From the NCBI GenBank assembly GCA_934277865.1, contig CAKQVW010000031.1, forward strand, positions 1 through 14,830: 14,830 nt of DNA. The letters run 5' to 3'. The notes under the pieces were generated by a model. It saw nothing but the letters and a program-made list of their open reading frames with translations, did no database searches and had not been told where the DNA came from. Below, in pieces: positions 8,561 to 14,674 of the stretch (positions are counted from its first letter, which is position 1; each line of letters begins with the position of its first letter). This DNA comes from an uncultured Pseudobdellovibrionaceae bacterium (GTDB lineage: Bacteria; Bdellovibrionota; Bdellovibrionia; Bdellovibrionales; JAMPXM01). The translations under genes were made by a program, and so were the position numbers.

Positions 8561-8642
8561 TTCGCGGATTTGTCCATTTCGCTTCATTACGCTTCATTTT
8601 TGTAACAAGTTCCGCCTGGAGAAATGAAGCGAAATCCGCGAA
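8561..8642. promoter_or_regulatory. Composite inverted/direct repeat in the divergent promoter region
   Basis: Two sequence elements recur here. Element A, TTCGCGGATTT, is at 8561-8571 and inverted at 8632-8642. Element B, CGCTTCATT, is at 8580-8588 and 8590-8598 (direct, one base apart) and inverted at 8623-8631. The order is A-B-B then B'-A', with B' and A' contiguous and A and B on the left separated by 8 bp. The whole array lies between the regulator start (8538) and the first cytochrome start (8665). It may bind the divergently encoded regulator, or fold as a long hairpin in the cytochrome leader. No convincing -35/-10 pair was found in either direction. Confidence 0.6.
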
Positions 8643-8664
8643 CTTCCAAATCAAGGAGGTCGCC

Positions 8665-9114
8665 ATGAAAACTCGACCACAGATAGCAACACAGATAGCA
8701 GACTCAACCACCGCTAGATTTAAAAGCCTGTTTGCATCGTTCACGATGGCATTGACCACCCTGACGGCATGCGGGCCCCAGCTCAGCACAAACGAAATCG
8801 CGCACACCCTGGAAAGGACCTCGGATCAGGCCCTGATCGCAATCTCAGCGGCGTTCACGCCGGAGGAGATCGCGGCGGCCAACTTCCAATTCATCAAGGA
8901 CAAGATTTTCACTCCACACTGCCTGAAGTGCCACGCCAGCGATGTGCAACGCGGAGACGTGAATCTCGAGGATTATTCAACTGCCTTTCAATTACGAAAC
9001 GAAATCCGGTCGGAAGTGGATGCCGATCGCATGCCACGTCGTGCGCCACCACTTTCTCCAGAGCTCAAGGAGCTATTGTTCTCGTGGATTGACAACGGAG
9101 CACGAGAGTTGTGA
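8665..9114 (+). CDS. Mono-heme c-type cytochrome lipoprotein
   Basis: Product of 149 residues. The N-terminus has a hydrophobic stretch (22-35) ending in LTAC, a lipobox with Cys36 as lipidation site; the next residue is Gly, not Asp, so outer-membrane sorting is plausible. One covalent heme site, CLKCH (86-90), is followed by a DVNLEDY segment and MPRRAPPLSPELK, where Met123 is the likely sixth heme ligand, and a closing LLFSWIDNGA helix. This is the short single-heme domain seen in many environmental cytochromes of the PSCyt1-like type. ATG at 8665 is chosen for its AAGGAGG seven bases upstream; a longer reading from 8515 runs through the regulatory repeats. First gene of a four-gene operon; probable electron carrier on the periplasmic face of a membrane. 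Confidence 0.88.
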   Translation: MKTRPQIATQIADSTTARFKSLFASFTMALTTLTACGPQLSTNEIAHTLERTSDQALIAISAAFTPEEIAAANFQFIKDKIFTPHCLKCHASDVQRGDVNLEDYSTAFQLRNEIRSEVDADRMPRRAPPLSPELKELLFSWIDNGAREL

Positions 9115-9228
9115 GCGCACCGGGGGAGATTTGTTTTTTCTTTTTCGTGAGTATGAGAGGAACTGATTCGCCAATGGAAGGCTCGTGTTGTACGAGAGAG
9201 TCGGGCGCGAATTTTGTGAGGGGGAGCG

Positions 9229-9954
9229 ATGAAGATTCGAGTTTCAGATAAAAACACATCCCAGACGGTTCTTACGATCATTGCTGGCATCATCGTAGGG
9301 AGCACATCAGGGCTTCTCACTTCGTGTAACTACAACGATCTCAAAAACGTTCCCACTCCGGCTGGCAAAACCGGCGGGCCCAACCCGGATCTCATCGTGG
9401 ACTTTGCGACGGTGAAATCAAAAGTCCTCGATGCGGCTTGCGTGCGTTGCCACTCAGGCGCCAACCCTCGCGGCGGCGTTCGCCTAGAGACCTACCAGCA
9501 GGTGTTTGAGATCCGCGACAGCCTTCGTGCCCAGGTCGACACCGGCGCTATGCCACCACGTCCACCAGGCCTAAGCCCCGAGCAAAAAGCCCTGGTCTTA
9601 GCTTGGGTCGACAGCGGTGCGCCGCAAACAACTGTCGTCACGCCCGCGCCCGAACCGGCGCCCGAACCGGTACCAGTGCCATTGCCTGCGCCAGAACCTG
9701 AACCAGAAGCTCCCGTGTCGATACCGACGTTTGCCGAAGTCCGCGCAAAGGTTTTTGTTCCCCACTGCGTGAAATGCCACAGCCACGAAGGCGCAAAAGG
9801 CGGAGTGAATCTTGAGGACTTCGCGTCGGCGAAAAAATATGCGAGCGAGATCGCGTTCACGCTTGATACCGACGACATGCCAAGGCGTGCGCCCGCCCTG
9901 CCGCCAGAGCTGAAAGCCATTGTCTATGCATGGATCGATGGCGGAACACCGTAA
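9229..9954 (+). CDS. Di-heme c-type cytochrome lipoprotein with Pro/Glu linker
   Basis: Product of 241 residues containing two copies of the domain found in the gene before it. After a hydrophobic leader comes lipobox LLTSC with Cys33, followed by Asn. Domain 1 (about 55-132) has CVRCH (71-75) and distal Met108 in MPPRPPGLSPEQK. A low-complexity Pro/Ala/Glu linker (about 135-165) joins it to domain 2 (about 166-241), with CVKCH (180-184) and Met217 in MPRRAPALPPELK. Domain 2 is closer to the mono-heme neighbour than to domain 1 (shared MPRRAP and NLED). The start has a strong GGGGGAG site. The 114-nt gap from the previous gene has a T-rich stretch but no clear hairpin. Role inferred: periplasmic electron relay with a flexible tether. 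Confidence 0.9.
   Translation: MKIRVSDKNTSQTVLTIIAGIIVGSTSGLLTSCNYNDLKNVPTPAGKTGGPNPDLIVDFATVKSKVLDAACVRCHSGANPRGGVRLETYQQVFEIRDSLRAQVDTGAMPPRPPGLSPEQKALVLAWVDSGAPQTTVVTPAPEPAPEPVPVPLPAPEPEPEAPVSIPTFAEVRAKVFVPHCVKCHSHEGAKGGVNLEDFASAKKYASEIAFTLDTDDMPRRAPALPPELKAIVYAWIDGGTP
9647..9670 (+). repeat. Tandem 12-bp repeat in the cytochrome linker
   Basis: Two perfect head-to-tail copies of CGCCCGAACCGG (9647-9658, 9659-9670) encode part of the Pro-Glu-Pro-Ala linker between the heme domains. Degenerate copies follow. Such units can change in number by slippage and so vary the linker length. Confidence 0.75.
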
Positions 9955-9982
9955 AACTGAGATCTTAAGGAAAGAGGTTCTT

Positions 9983-10621
9983 ATGAAAACGCACACAGCT
10001 ATTCAAACTCAAAAAAAACAGACTTTGCACATCTTTATTCTCGGATTGATTGCCGCTCTCGCGATCGCGTCGATCTCGGCCCAAGGACCAAACCGGGCCT
10101 CGGCCGCCACTCCTCCAAAAGAGGAAGCGACAAAAGCGGCGGCTCCTAAACTTGAAATAGAATCCGGCAAGGTAGAATTCCTCGCTATCGGAAAGCCCTC
10201 TTTCCTCAAGGTGAAAGGTGTTGGCACCGCACCAAAAGGCAGTCTCACGATGGAAGGCGATAAGACATCCGGCGAGTTCACGTTTGACCTAAGCTCCCTG
10301 GACACTGGAATCGCACTTCGCAATGAACATATGAAGGACAAGTACCTGGAAGTCGGAAAGTACCCTGTGGCGACGATTCGGTTCCAAGATGTTTCGGCCA
10401 AAGAAGGGGCCGAGCAAACGGTTCCAGCCGAGATGGAGCTTCACGGCGTGAAGAAGCCCATCACCCTAGAAGCGACGCTTAAGCCTGATGGCGAGAAAAA
10501 ACTCGCGTCCGCGAGTTTCAAGTTCAAACTCACAGACTATCAGATCGAGATCCCGACTCACCTCGGAATCACGATCGCAGATGAGGTCTCGGTCACCATC
10601 GAATCGACTCTGAAGAAGTAG
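9983..10621 (+). CDS. YceI-family periplasmic protein
   Basis: Product of 212 residues. Residues 14-33 are a hydrophobic export signal (cleavage probably near ISA or ASA), followed by a charged Lys/Ala/Glu linker to about residue 56. The rest is a YceI domain, a lipocalin-like barrel known to bind polyprenyl compounds such as isoprenoid quinones: VEFLAIGKPSFLKVKG, then FDLSSLDTGIALRNEHMKDKYLEV, KYPVATIRF, ELHGVKKPITLEA and a final ITIADEVSVTIES strand. ATG at 9983 has AAGGAAAGAGG upstream; a longer reading from 9920 would start inside the preceding gene. YceI proteins often lie near cytochrome b561 genes; here the partners are c-type cytochromes, so a quinone-like carrier or lipid in the same electron path is a reasonable inference. 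Confidence 0.9.
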   Translation: MKTHTAIQTQKKQTLHIFILGLIAALAIASISAQGPNRASAATPPKEEATKAAAPKLEIESGKVEFLAIGKPSFLKVKGVGTAPKGSLTMEGDKTSGEFTFDLSSLDTGIALRNEHMKDKYLEVGKYPVATIRFQDVSAKEGAEQTVPAEMELHGVKKPITLEATLKPDGEKKLASASFKFKLTDYQIEIPTHLGITIADEVSVTIESTLKK

Positions 10622-10660
10622 AAAACTCGCAACGCAGTCCGCCTCTAGGAGACACGAAAG

Positions 10661-11824
10661 ATGCAGCACCAAATGCAGCAAAAAACTTCCAACTCTTTTC
10701 ACGGCGGACTCGCCTCACTTTCGGCAACCTTCCTCTTCTTCGCGGCGACCGTGGCGGATGCGTTCCCCGAACTCACTCGCCATGGCTATGTCAGCTGCAC
10801 CGCCTGCCACGTCTCTCCCAATGGCGGCGGCGCCATGACGCCGTACGGTCGTGGACTATCACGCGAGCTTTTGAGCACGTGGGGCGGAACACGAGAAGCG
10901 GAAGTCGGCCACGGTCTTTTACCCAAGCAATGGGCCGACGCATTGGAGAACTCGAAGCTTCGCTTAGGAGGCGACGTACGCTGGGTGCAAACGCATCGCG
11001 AGAATGCTGCGGTTCGCGCAGGCCAATTCTTCACGATGCAGGCGCAGGCCGAACTGGCGTGGGATGAAGGCCCATGGGCCGTCGCCGCCGCCATCGGCAA
11101 GCTGGAAGATCCACGGGGCAAAAAAGAATTTCGCCTAGTCTCGCCAAAATATTATGGCCTTGTTCGCTTTGCAGAATCCGGAAGTTTACGAGCCGGTCGT
11201 TTTTCACCCGCTTATGGGCTTCATCTGGCCGACCACACGCTCTCGGTGCGACGCGCTCTCGGCCTCGGACCCGATGTCGAACGCGACAATCTCGAGTTCG
11301 CCTGGATCGGCGAGCAAAATCAATTTTTTGCCACCGTCACTCAGTCTGCAGACAGCACCGCCGCCAGCGACAAAGAGCGTGCCTCCATTGTTCGCTATGA
11401 ACGCATCATCAATTCCAATTCTCGCATCGGAGCGAGCTTCTGGCAGGGCGCGGGAGGCGATGCCGCCGCAGGAGCGGGTTTTGATCGATGGATGTTTGGT
11501 GTGCACGGCATCGCCAACCTTTCCAAACGGTGGTTTCTCAGTGCCGAGCTCGACCGTGCCGAACGAACCGGTGCTTCACTGGTGCAATCACAATATGGAT
11601 TTTTACGTTTGAACTATGAACCTGTTCAAGGTGTGTGGCCGCTTCTTCAGTATCAACACGAACGCGGTGATGTGAGTCTCAACGCCAGCGAATCCAACAA
11701 GTATGGCATCGGCGTCAACTTCTTCCCACGACCCCACTTTGAGCTATTTGGCATCTGGAACCGTGTGGCGCACGGCTCCGACTGGAGCGACGAGGCCTAC
11801 CTGCTCCTTCACTATTATCTATGA
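10661..11824 (+). CDS. Outer-membrane beta-barrel protein with N-terminal mono-heme site (cytochrome-porin fusion type)
   Basis: Product of 387 residues. A signal peptide (about 1-34, ending VADA) is followed by FPELTRHGYVSC and one heme-attachment site CTACH (46-50), then a Gly-rich turn and TPYGRGLS (60-67). From about residue 98 the chain alternates short polar and aromatic stretches separated by Asp/Asn/Gly turns, as in outer-membrane barrels, and ends HYYL with aromatic residues near the C-terminus. The plan (one small heme domain fused to a barrel, about 390 residues) recalls Cyc2 iron oxidases, which share a CxxCH followed by a 'TP-aromatic-GR' segment. Sequence similarity beyond that cannot be judged here. 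TAGGAG lies nine bases before the ATG. Last gene of the operon; probable electron conduit through the outer membrane. Confidence 0.82.
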   Translation: MQHQMQQKTSNSFHGGLASLSATFLFFAATVADAFPELTRHGYVSCTACHVSPNGGGAMTPYGRGLSRELLSTWGGTREAEVGHGLLPKQWADALENSKLRLGGDVRWVQTHRENAAVRAGQFFTMQAQAELAWDEGPWAVAAAIGKLEDPRGKKEFRLVSPKYYGLVRFAESGSLRAGRFSPAYGLHLADHTLSVRRALGLGPDVERDNLEFAWIGEQNQFFATVTQSADSTAASDKERASIVRYERIINSNSRIGASFWQGAGGDAAAGAGFDRWMFGVHGIANLSKRWFLSAELDRAERTGASLVQSQYGFLRLNYEPVQGVWPLLQYQHERGDVSLNASESNKYGIGVNFFPRPHFELFGIWNRVAHGSDWSDEAYLLLHYYL

Positions 11825-11826
11825 CG

Positions 11827-12957
11827 TTACGTCGGGTCGGCTTCTGGTTTGGCTTCCGGAAGCAGAGACACTTTTGACCACAGCGTGAGATCGCCGTAGC
11901 TAAAGAGACGAAACTCACGCTCAATCGCCCACTGATAGGCCGCTAACACTTTCTCCAAAGATGAGAAGCTCGCCACCAAGGCCAGCAAGGTCGACTTTGG
12001 CTGATGAAAATTCGTCGCCAAGATGTCGACAAATCGCCATTCATGCCCTGGCTGAATCAAGAGCGTCGTCTCCCCTGCCAAGCCACCCTCCGGCGTCTCT
12101 CGGAAGTACCCACGTCCCATCGACTCCAAAGCCCGCGCCACGGTTGTTCCGATCGCGATCACTCTTCCGCCTTGCGCACGAGCCCGCGCCACAGCCTCGA
12201 TGGTCGCCCGTGGAATCGATACCTCTTCCCCATGCATGACGTGTTCAGAAAGTTTGTCGGCCGTGACCGGCAAGAAGGTTCCCAGCCCCACGTGTAGCGT
12301 GAGCTTCACGATCTCCACCCCACGCTCCCGGATGGCGTCTTCGAAGTCTTTATCGAAATGAAAGCTCGCGGTCGGGGCTGCCAGGCTTCCGCCATGTTGG
12401 GCCCAGATCGATTGGTACTGAGTCTCATCGGCCCATCTTGTGTGCCGCTGCTTGCGGGCCTTTTGAATATACGGCGGAAGCGGAAGCTCGCCCATGGCAT
12501 CAAAAAGCTCTTCGGTGAAGGGTTCGGAAGTTCGCACCACCTGCGGGCGGCCACGCTGAATGATAGAAAACCGCATCAGACGATCACCCGACGAGTCACC
12601 GGTGACGATGGCGGCTGTCTGTTCGGTGCCTTCTGCCCAGCGACTTGATGGACAAAGAACTTCCCACTCGGTTCGGTCGTGGTTGAGTGGCCGAATGAAG
12701 AGAATCTCAAGACCTTCTTCGGTGAACACGCGCCGACGAAGCACCTTGGTTTCGTTCACCACCCAGACATCGCCGGGCCGGACAAAACTCAAAAGCTCGT
12801 CGCGACGAATTTCAATCGGCCCCAATGCCGGATCATTGTAGAGAATGCGACTAAAAAGCGCACGCTCCGTCGCCACCAGCTCTTCTGGATAAGGGAAATC
12901 GAGATCTTTTAACTGCAGGCCCGAATCAGATGTTGTCACTCCTATGGGACATGACAT
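11827..12957 (-). CDS. queA: tRNA preQ1(34) S-adenosylmethionine ribosyltransferase-isomerase QueA
   Basis: QueA transfers and isomerises the ribose of S-adenosylmethionine onto preQ1 in tRNA, giving epoxyqueuosine, the step after Tgt. The 376-residue product is slightly longer than the usual 340-360. Motifs: FPYPEELVA, FSRILY, PGDVWVVNETKVL, GELPLPPYI (156-164), the core DETQYQSIWA...GSLAAPTASFHF (177-201), LTLHVGLGTFLPV (219-231), MHGEEV (241-246) and ATNFHQPKSTLLALV. The usual AGLHF is ASFHF here. ATG at 12955-12957 gives a dozen extra N-terminal residues and has no ribosome site. AGGAG occurs just inside (12934-12943 region) but no in-frame start follows at a good distance. Its stop is 2 bp from the stop of the cytochrome operon on the other strand. 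Confidence 0.97.
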   Translation of the reverse strand: MSCPIGVTTSDSGLQLKDLDFPYPEELVATERALFSRILYNDPALGPIEIRRDELLSFVRPGDVWVVNETKVLRRRVFTEEGLEILFIRPLNHDRTEWEVLCPSSRWAEGTEQTAAIVTGDSSGDRLMRFSIIQRGRPQVVRTSEPFTEELFDAMGELPLPPYIQKARKQRHTRWADETQYQSIWAQHGGSLAAPTASFHFDKDFEDAIRERGVEIVKLTLHVGLGTFLPVTADKLSEHVMHGEEVSIPRATIEAVARARAQGGRVIAIGTTVARALESMGRGYFRETPEGGLAGETTLLIQPGHEWRFVDILATNFHQPKSTLLALVASFSSLEKVLAAYQWAIEREFRLFSYGDLTLWSKVSLLPEAKPEADPT

Positions 12958-12978
12958 GGGAACGCCGCTGACTCAAAC

Positions 12979-13015
12979 AAAAAAACGCCGCAGTCTGATC
13001 TCTCAAACTGCGGCG
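12979..13015 (-). terminator. Intrinsic terminator or attenuator upstream of queA
   Basis: On the minus strand, CGCCGCAGT (13015-13007) pairs perfectly with ACTGCGGCG (12994-12986): 9 bp, 12-nt loop, followed by seven T (12985-12979). This is a textbook rho-independent terminator. It ends only 21 nt before the queA ATG, so it is either the end of the upstream mini-operon or a conditional attenuator in the queA leader. Confidence 0.85.
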
Positions 13016-13038
13016 CCAACCACCACACCAAACACACC
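13016..13038 (-). promoter_or_regulatory. Potential two-tier G-quadruplex tract in the queA leader
   Basis: Read on the minus strand, the segment abutting the terminator stem carries GG-TGT-GG-T-GG-TT-GG (13029-13016), with a fifth GG at 13038-13037. The spacing closely resembles the classic two-tetrad quadruplex oligonucleotide GGTTGGTGTGGTTGG. Two-tier quadruplexes are weak in RNA, so a role is only possible, not shown. Confidence 0.35.
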
Positions 13039-13094
13039 AAAGGGAAAACGAACTAGGAACCAACCACGAACAATACGGGGAACCACCCACACGT

Positions 13095-13100
13095 ATTCTA
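13095..13100 (-). promoter_or_regulatory. Possible -10 box for the queA leader
   Basis: TAGAAT on the minus strand, preceded by an AT-rich TTAATTTTT, sits just after the stop of the 51-residue gene. It would start a leader of roughly 130 nt that includes the quadruplex tract and hairpin. No good -35 hexamer is found at 16-18 bp, so support is weak. Confidence 0.25.
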
Positions 13101-13108
13101 AAAATTAA

Positions 13109-13264
13109 TCAGCGATCACGTCGGCCGGGAAACTGCTCAACCCCGGACCTGTATCTCACGGGCTGGGCCTTCCCCGTACTCGATTCGCTTGTTCGGCGAA
13201 TCACCCAAACACCCAGCGCGAGATACAACGCGCTCACCAGAAACAGCAGAACTAACTCGCTCAT
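13109..13264 (-). CDS. Small single-pass membrane protein (51 residues)
   Basis: Unrecognised. ATG at 13262-13264 overlaps the stop of the upstream small gene as ATGA and has GGAGG close upstream, strong signs of a real coupled gene. The 51-residue product begins MSELVLLFLVSALYLALGVW, a clear N-terminal membrane helix, followed by a basic tail (VIRR, then RYRSG and GRRDR at the end), so by the positive-inside rule the tail should be cytoplasmic. No known small-protein family is evident to me. The alternative is a chance reading frame, but the helix, the ribosome site and the overlap argue against that. Confidence 0.62.
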   Translation of the reverse strand: MSELVLLFLVSALYLALGVWVIRRTSESSTGKAQPVRYRSGVEQFPGRRDR

Positions 13265-13491
13265 GAGGCCCTCCGAATCATTCGGTGTTTAGCCATTTCC
13301 GGCTCACTCTCATGCGACAGGTCTTGAAGAGCCGAGAGCTGTCTTGCGACTTCCTCGAGAATCACCCTTCGCGACCAGCGATCTGTTTCGCTTTCGAGAA
13401 GCTTCGCGAGTTCCGCGAGATCTCTCAGCTCGGATCGGCTGGTCGAGCCTTTCGGCGCTCTGCCAATCTTTTTAAGCCAAACCCACTGCAT
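13261..13491 (-). CDS. Small soluble hypothetical protein (76 residues)
   Basis: Unrecognised. ATG at 13489-13491 (AGGGG about nine bases upstream) is preferred over an upstream TTG at 13498-13500, which has AGGGG directly abutting it. The product is basic at the N-terminus (WVWLKKIGRAPKG), then forms a probable helix rich in Leu, Glu and Arg (ELRDLAELAKLLESETDRWSRRVILEEVARQLSALQDL) that could be an amphipathic or coiled-coil segment, and ends in the basic HRMIRRAS. Its TGA overlaps the ATG of the small membrane protein gene. The pair may form a complex at the membrane; that is inference from coupling only. Confidence 0.55.
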   Translation of the reverse strand: MQWVWLKKIGRAPKGSTSRSELRDLAELAKLLESETDRWSRRVILEEVARQLSALQDLSHESEPEMAKHRMIRRAS

Positions 13492-13702
13492 CCTTGCCAA
13501 CCCCTAAGAACCGGCATCCTTGCTGATTCTTGCCTGTAAGACCCGCAAAGCCCCCCGCGCGGTTAGCCGAGATTCACTTTCCCACCTTCAAATGTTTTTT
13601 GAGGCGCCATAAGAGCCGGACGCGGCTCGGACAGATTCCCCCACGAAACTGCCTTAATTTCGAGCTGACAGGGAAAAAGACGAATTCGGACGAGGGAGAG
13701 CG

Positions 13703-13731
13703 TTGACAGACGAAGTCCGGCCCGCCATATT
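13703..13731 (+). promoter_or_regulatory. Sigma-70-type promoter of tRNA-Leu
   Basis: TTGACA (13703-13708), 17-bp spacer, CATATT (13726-13731). The perfect -35 and ideal spacing place a start near 13738, about 17 nt before the tRNA. From the small-gene start (13491) to this box no gene is seen; it holds only a short GAGCC/GGCTC dyad (13613-13628). Confidence 0.75.
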
Positions 13732-13754
13732 CGGTGACTCCCAAACCAATTTAT

Positions 13755-13841
13755 GCGCGAGTGGCGAAATTGGTAGACGCATCAGCTTGAGGGGCTGACG
13801 CCCGCAAGGGTGTGCTGGTTCAAGTCCAGTCTCGCGCACCA
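13755..13841 (+). tRNA. tRNA-Leu (anticodon GAG)
   Basis: Acceptor stem GCGCGAG (13755-13761) pairs perfectly with CTCGCGC (13831-13837), followed by discriminator A and encoded CCA (13839-13841). The anticodon arm is TCAGC-TTGAGGG-GCTGA with anticodon GAG, reading CUC/CUU. A long variable arm, as in class II leucine tRNAs, and a GGTTCAAGTCC T-arm are present. Seven T follow the CCA directly (13842-13848). Confidence 0.97.
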
Positions 13842-13849
13842 TTTTTTTC

Positions 13850-14653
13850 TTGGTTCCTATTAAAAAGAGAATCCATTCCATCATTTTTGAGGCCGAAACA
13901 CGAGAGGGAAAGCTCTTCGATGTCGCCCTTGTTGTTGTCATTCTCTTTAGCGTCCTAACGGCAATTCTCGAGAGCCTCTATTCCGACTCCGGCCTAGGGG
14001 CCCTCTTCTACGCTCTCGAGTGGATTTTCACGATCATCTTCCTCGCCGAATATGCTTTGAGAGTTTACTCGGTCGAAAAACCACTTAAATACGTTCTTAG
14101 TTTTTACGGAATCATCGACCTTGTTTCATGTCTTCCGACGCTAATAAGTATTTTCATTCCTGGTGCGCAATCGCTCATCGTGATTCGAGCGCTTCGGCTG
14201 CTGCGAATATTTCGAATCTTTAAGCTCGCGACTTATTTCAGCGAAAGCATGGTGCTTTACGATGCCTTGATGGCCGCAAGGGTCAAAATCACGGTGTTTC
14301 TCTTCAGTATTCTCATCATCGTCACGCTTTCCGGGGCCGCTATGCATGTCGTCGAGGGACCAGAAAACGGCTTCACCAACATACCCACCAGTATGTATTG
14401 GGCGGTCGTCACATTGACGACCGTCGGTTACGGAGATCTCAGCCCCAAAACAGATTTCGGTCGCTTTCTTGCTTCCGTCATCATGGTCTTAGGCTACGCC
14501 ATCATTGCCGTGCCGACGGGAATCATCACATCGGAACTCACGAAATCAAAATATCTCAATATTTCGAACCGCGCCTGCCCAGGCTGCGGCTCTCAGGGCC
14601 ACGGTGAAGATGCCACCTTCTGCAGAAATTGTGGCGCTCACCTCAATAGCTAG
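13850..14653 (+). CDS. Voltage-gated-type potassium channel with C-terminal zinc ribbon
   Basis: A 267-residue six-TM channel subunit of the bacterial Kv-like 'ion transporter' family; a tetramer would conduct potassium across the inner membrane. S1-S3 lie at about 22-105. S4 (113-125) carries five basic residues every third position (R113, R116, R119, R122, K125). The pore helix leads to selectivity filter TVGYGD (191-196), then S6 (205-229). The C-terminus holds a zinc ribbon with C243, C246, C258 and C261. The start is TTG at 13850; no other standard start exists in frame back to a stop within the tRNA, and the N-terminal residues look family-like. No ribosome site is visible, and only eight bases separate it from the tRNA CCA. 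Expression from the tRNA transcript is likely. Confidence 0.92.
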   Translation: MVPIKKRIHSIIFEAETREGKLFDVALVVVILFSVLTAILESLYSDSGLGALFYALEWIFTIIFLAEYALRVYSVEKPLKYVLSFYGIIDLVSCLPTLISIFIPGAQSLIVIRALRLLRIFRIFKLATYFSESMVLYDALMAARVKITVFLFSILIIVTLSGAAMHVVEGPENGFTNIPTSMYWAVVTLTTVGYGDLSPKTDFGRFLASVIMVLGYAIIAVPTGIITSELTKSKYLNISNRACPGCGSQGHGEDATFCRNCGAHLNS

Positions 14654-14674
14654 GCGTTAGAGCTTTTCAGATTT

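Noticed and set aside
8515..8664. Longer N-terminus for the first cytochrome
   Set aside because: It would translate through the repeat array and overlap the regulator start; the strong AAGGAGG belongs to ATG 8665 and the signal sequence begins there.
9115..9140. T-rich run after the first cytochrome gene as a terminator
   Set aside because: There is no stable GC stem before it, so an internal operon terminator is not supported.
9182..9196. Dyad CTCGT-gttgt-ACGAG before the di-heme cytochrome
   Set aside because: Only five base pairs and no second copy; probably chance, and too weak for a named operator.
13562..13610. Fifteen-codon minus-strand frame upstream of the mini-operon as a leader peptide
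   Set aside because: No ribosome site, no run of regulatory codons and no following attenuator structure.
14648..14667. Possible terminator after the channel gene (AGCT...AGCT then TTTT)
   Set aside because: The stem is four bp with a mismatch next to it and only four T; too weak to call.
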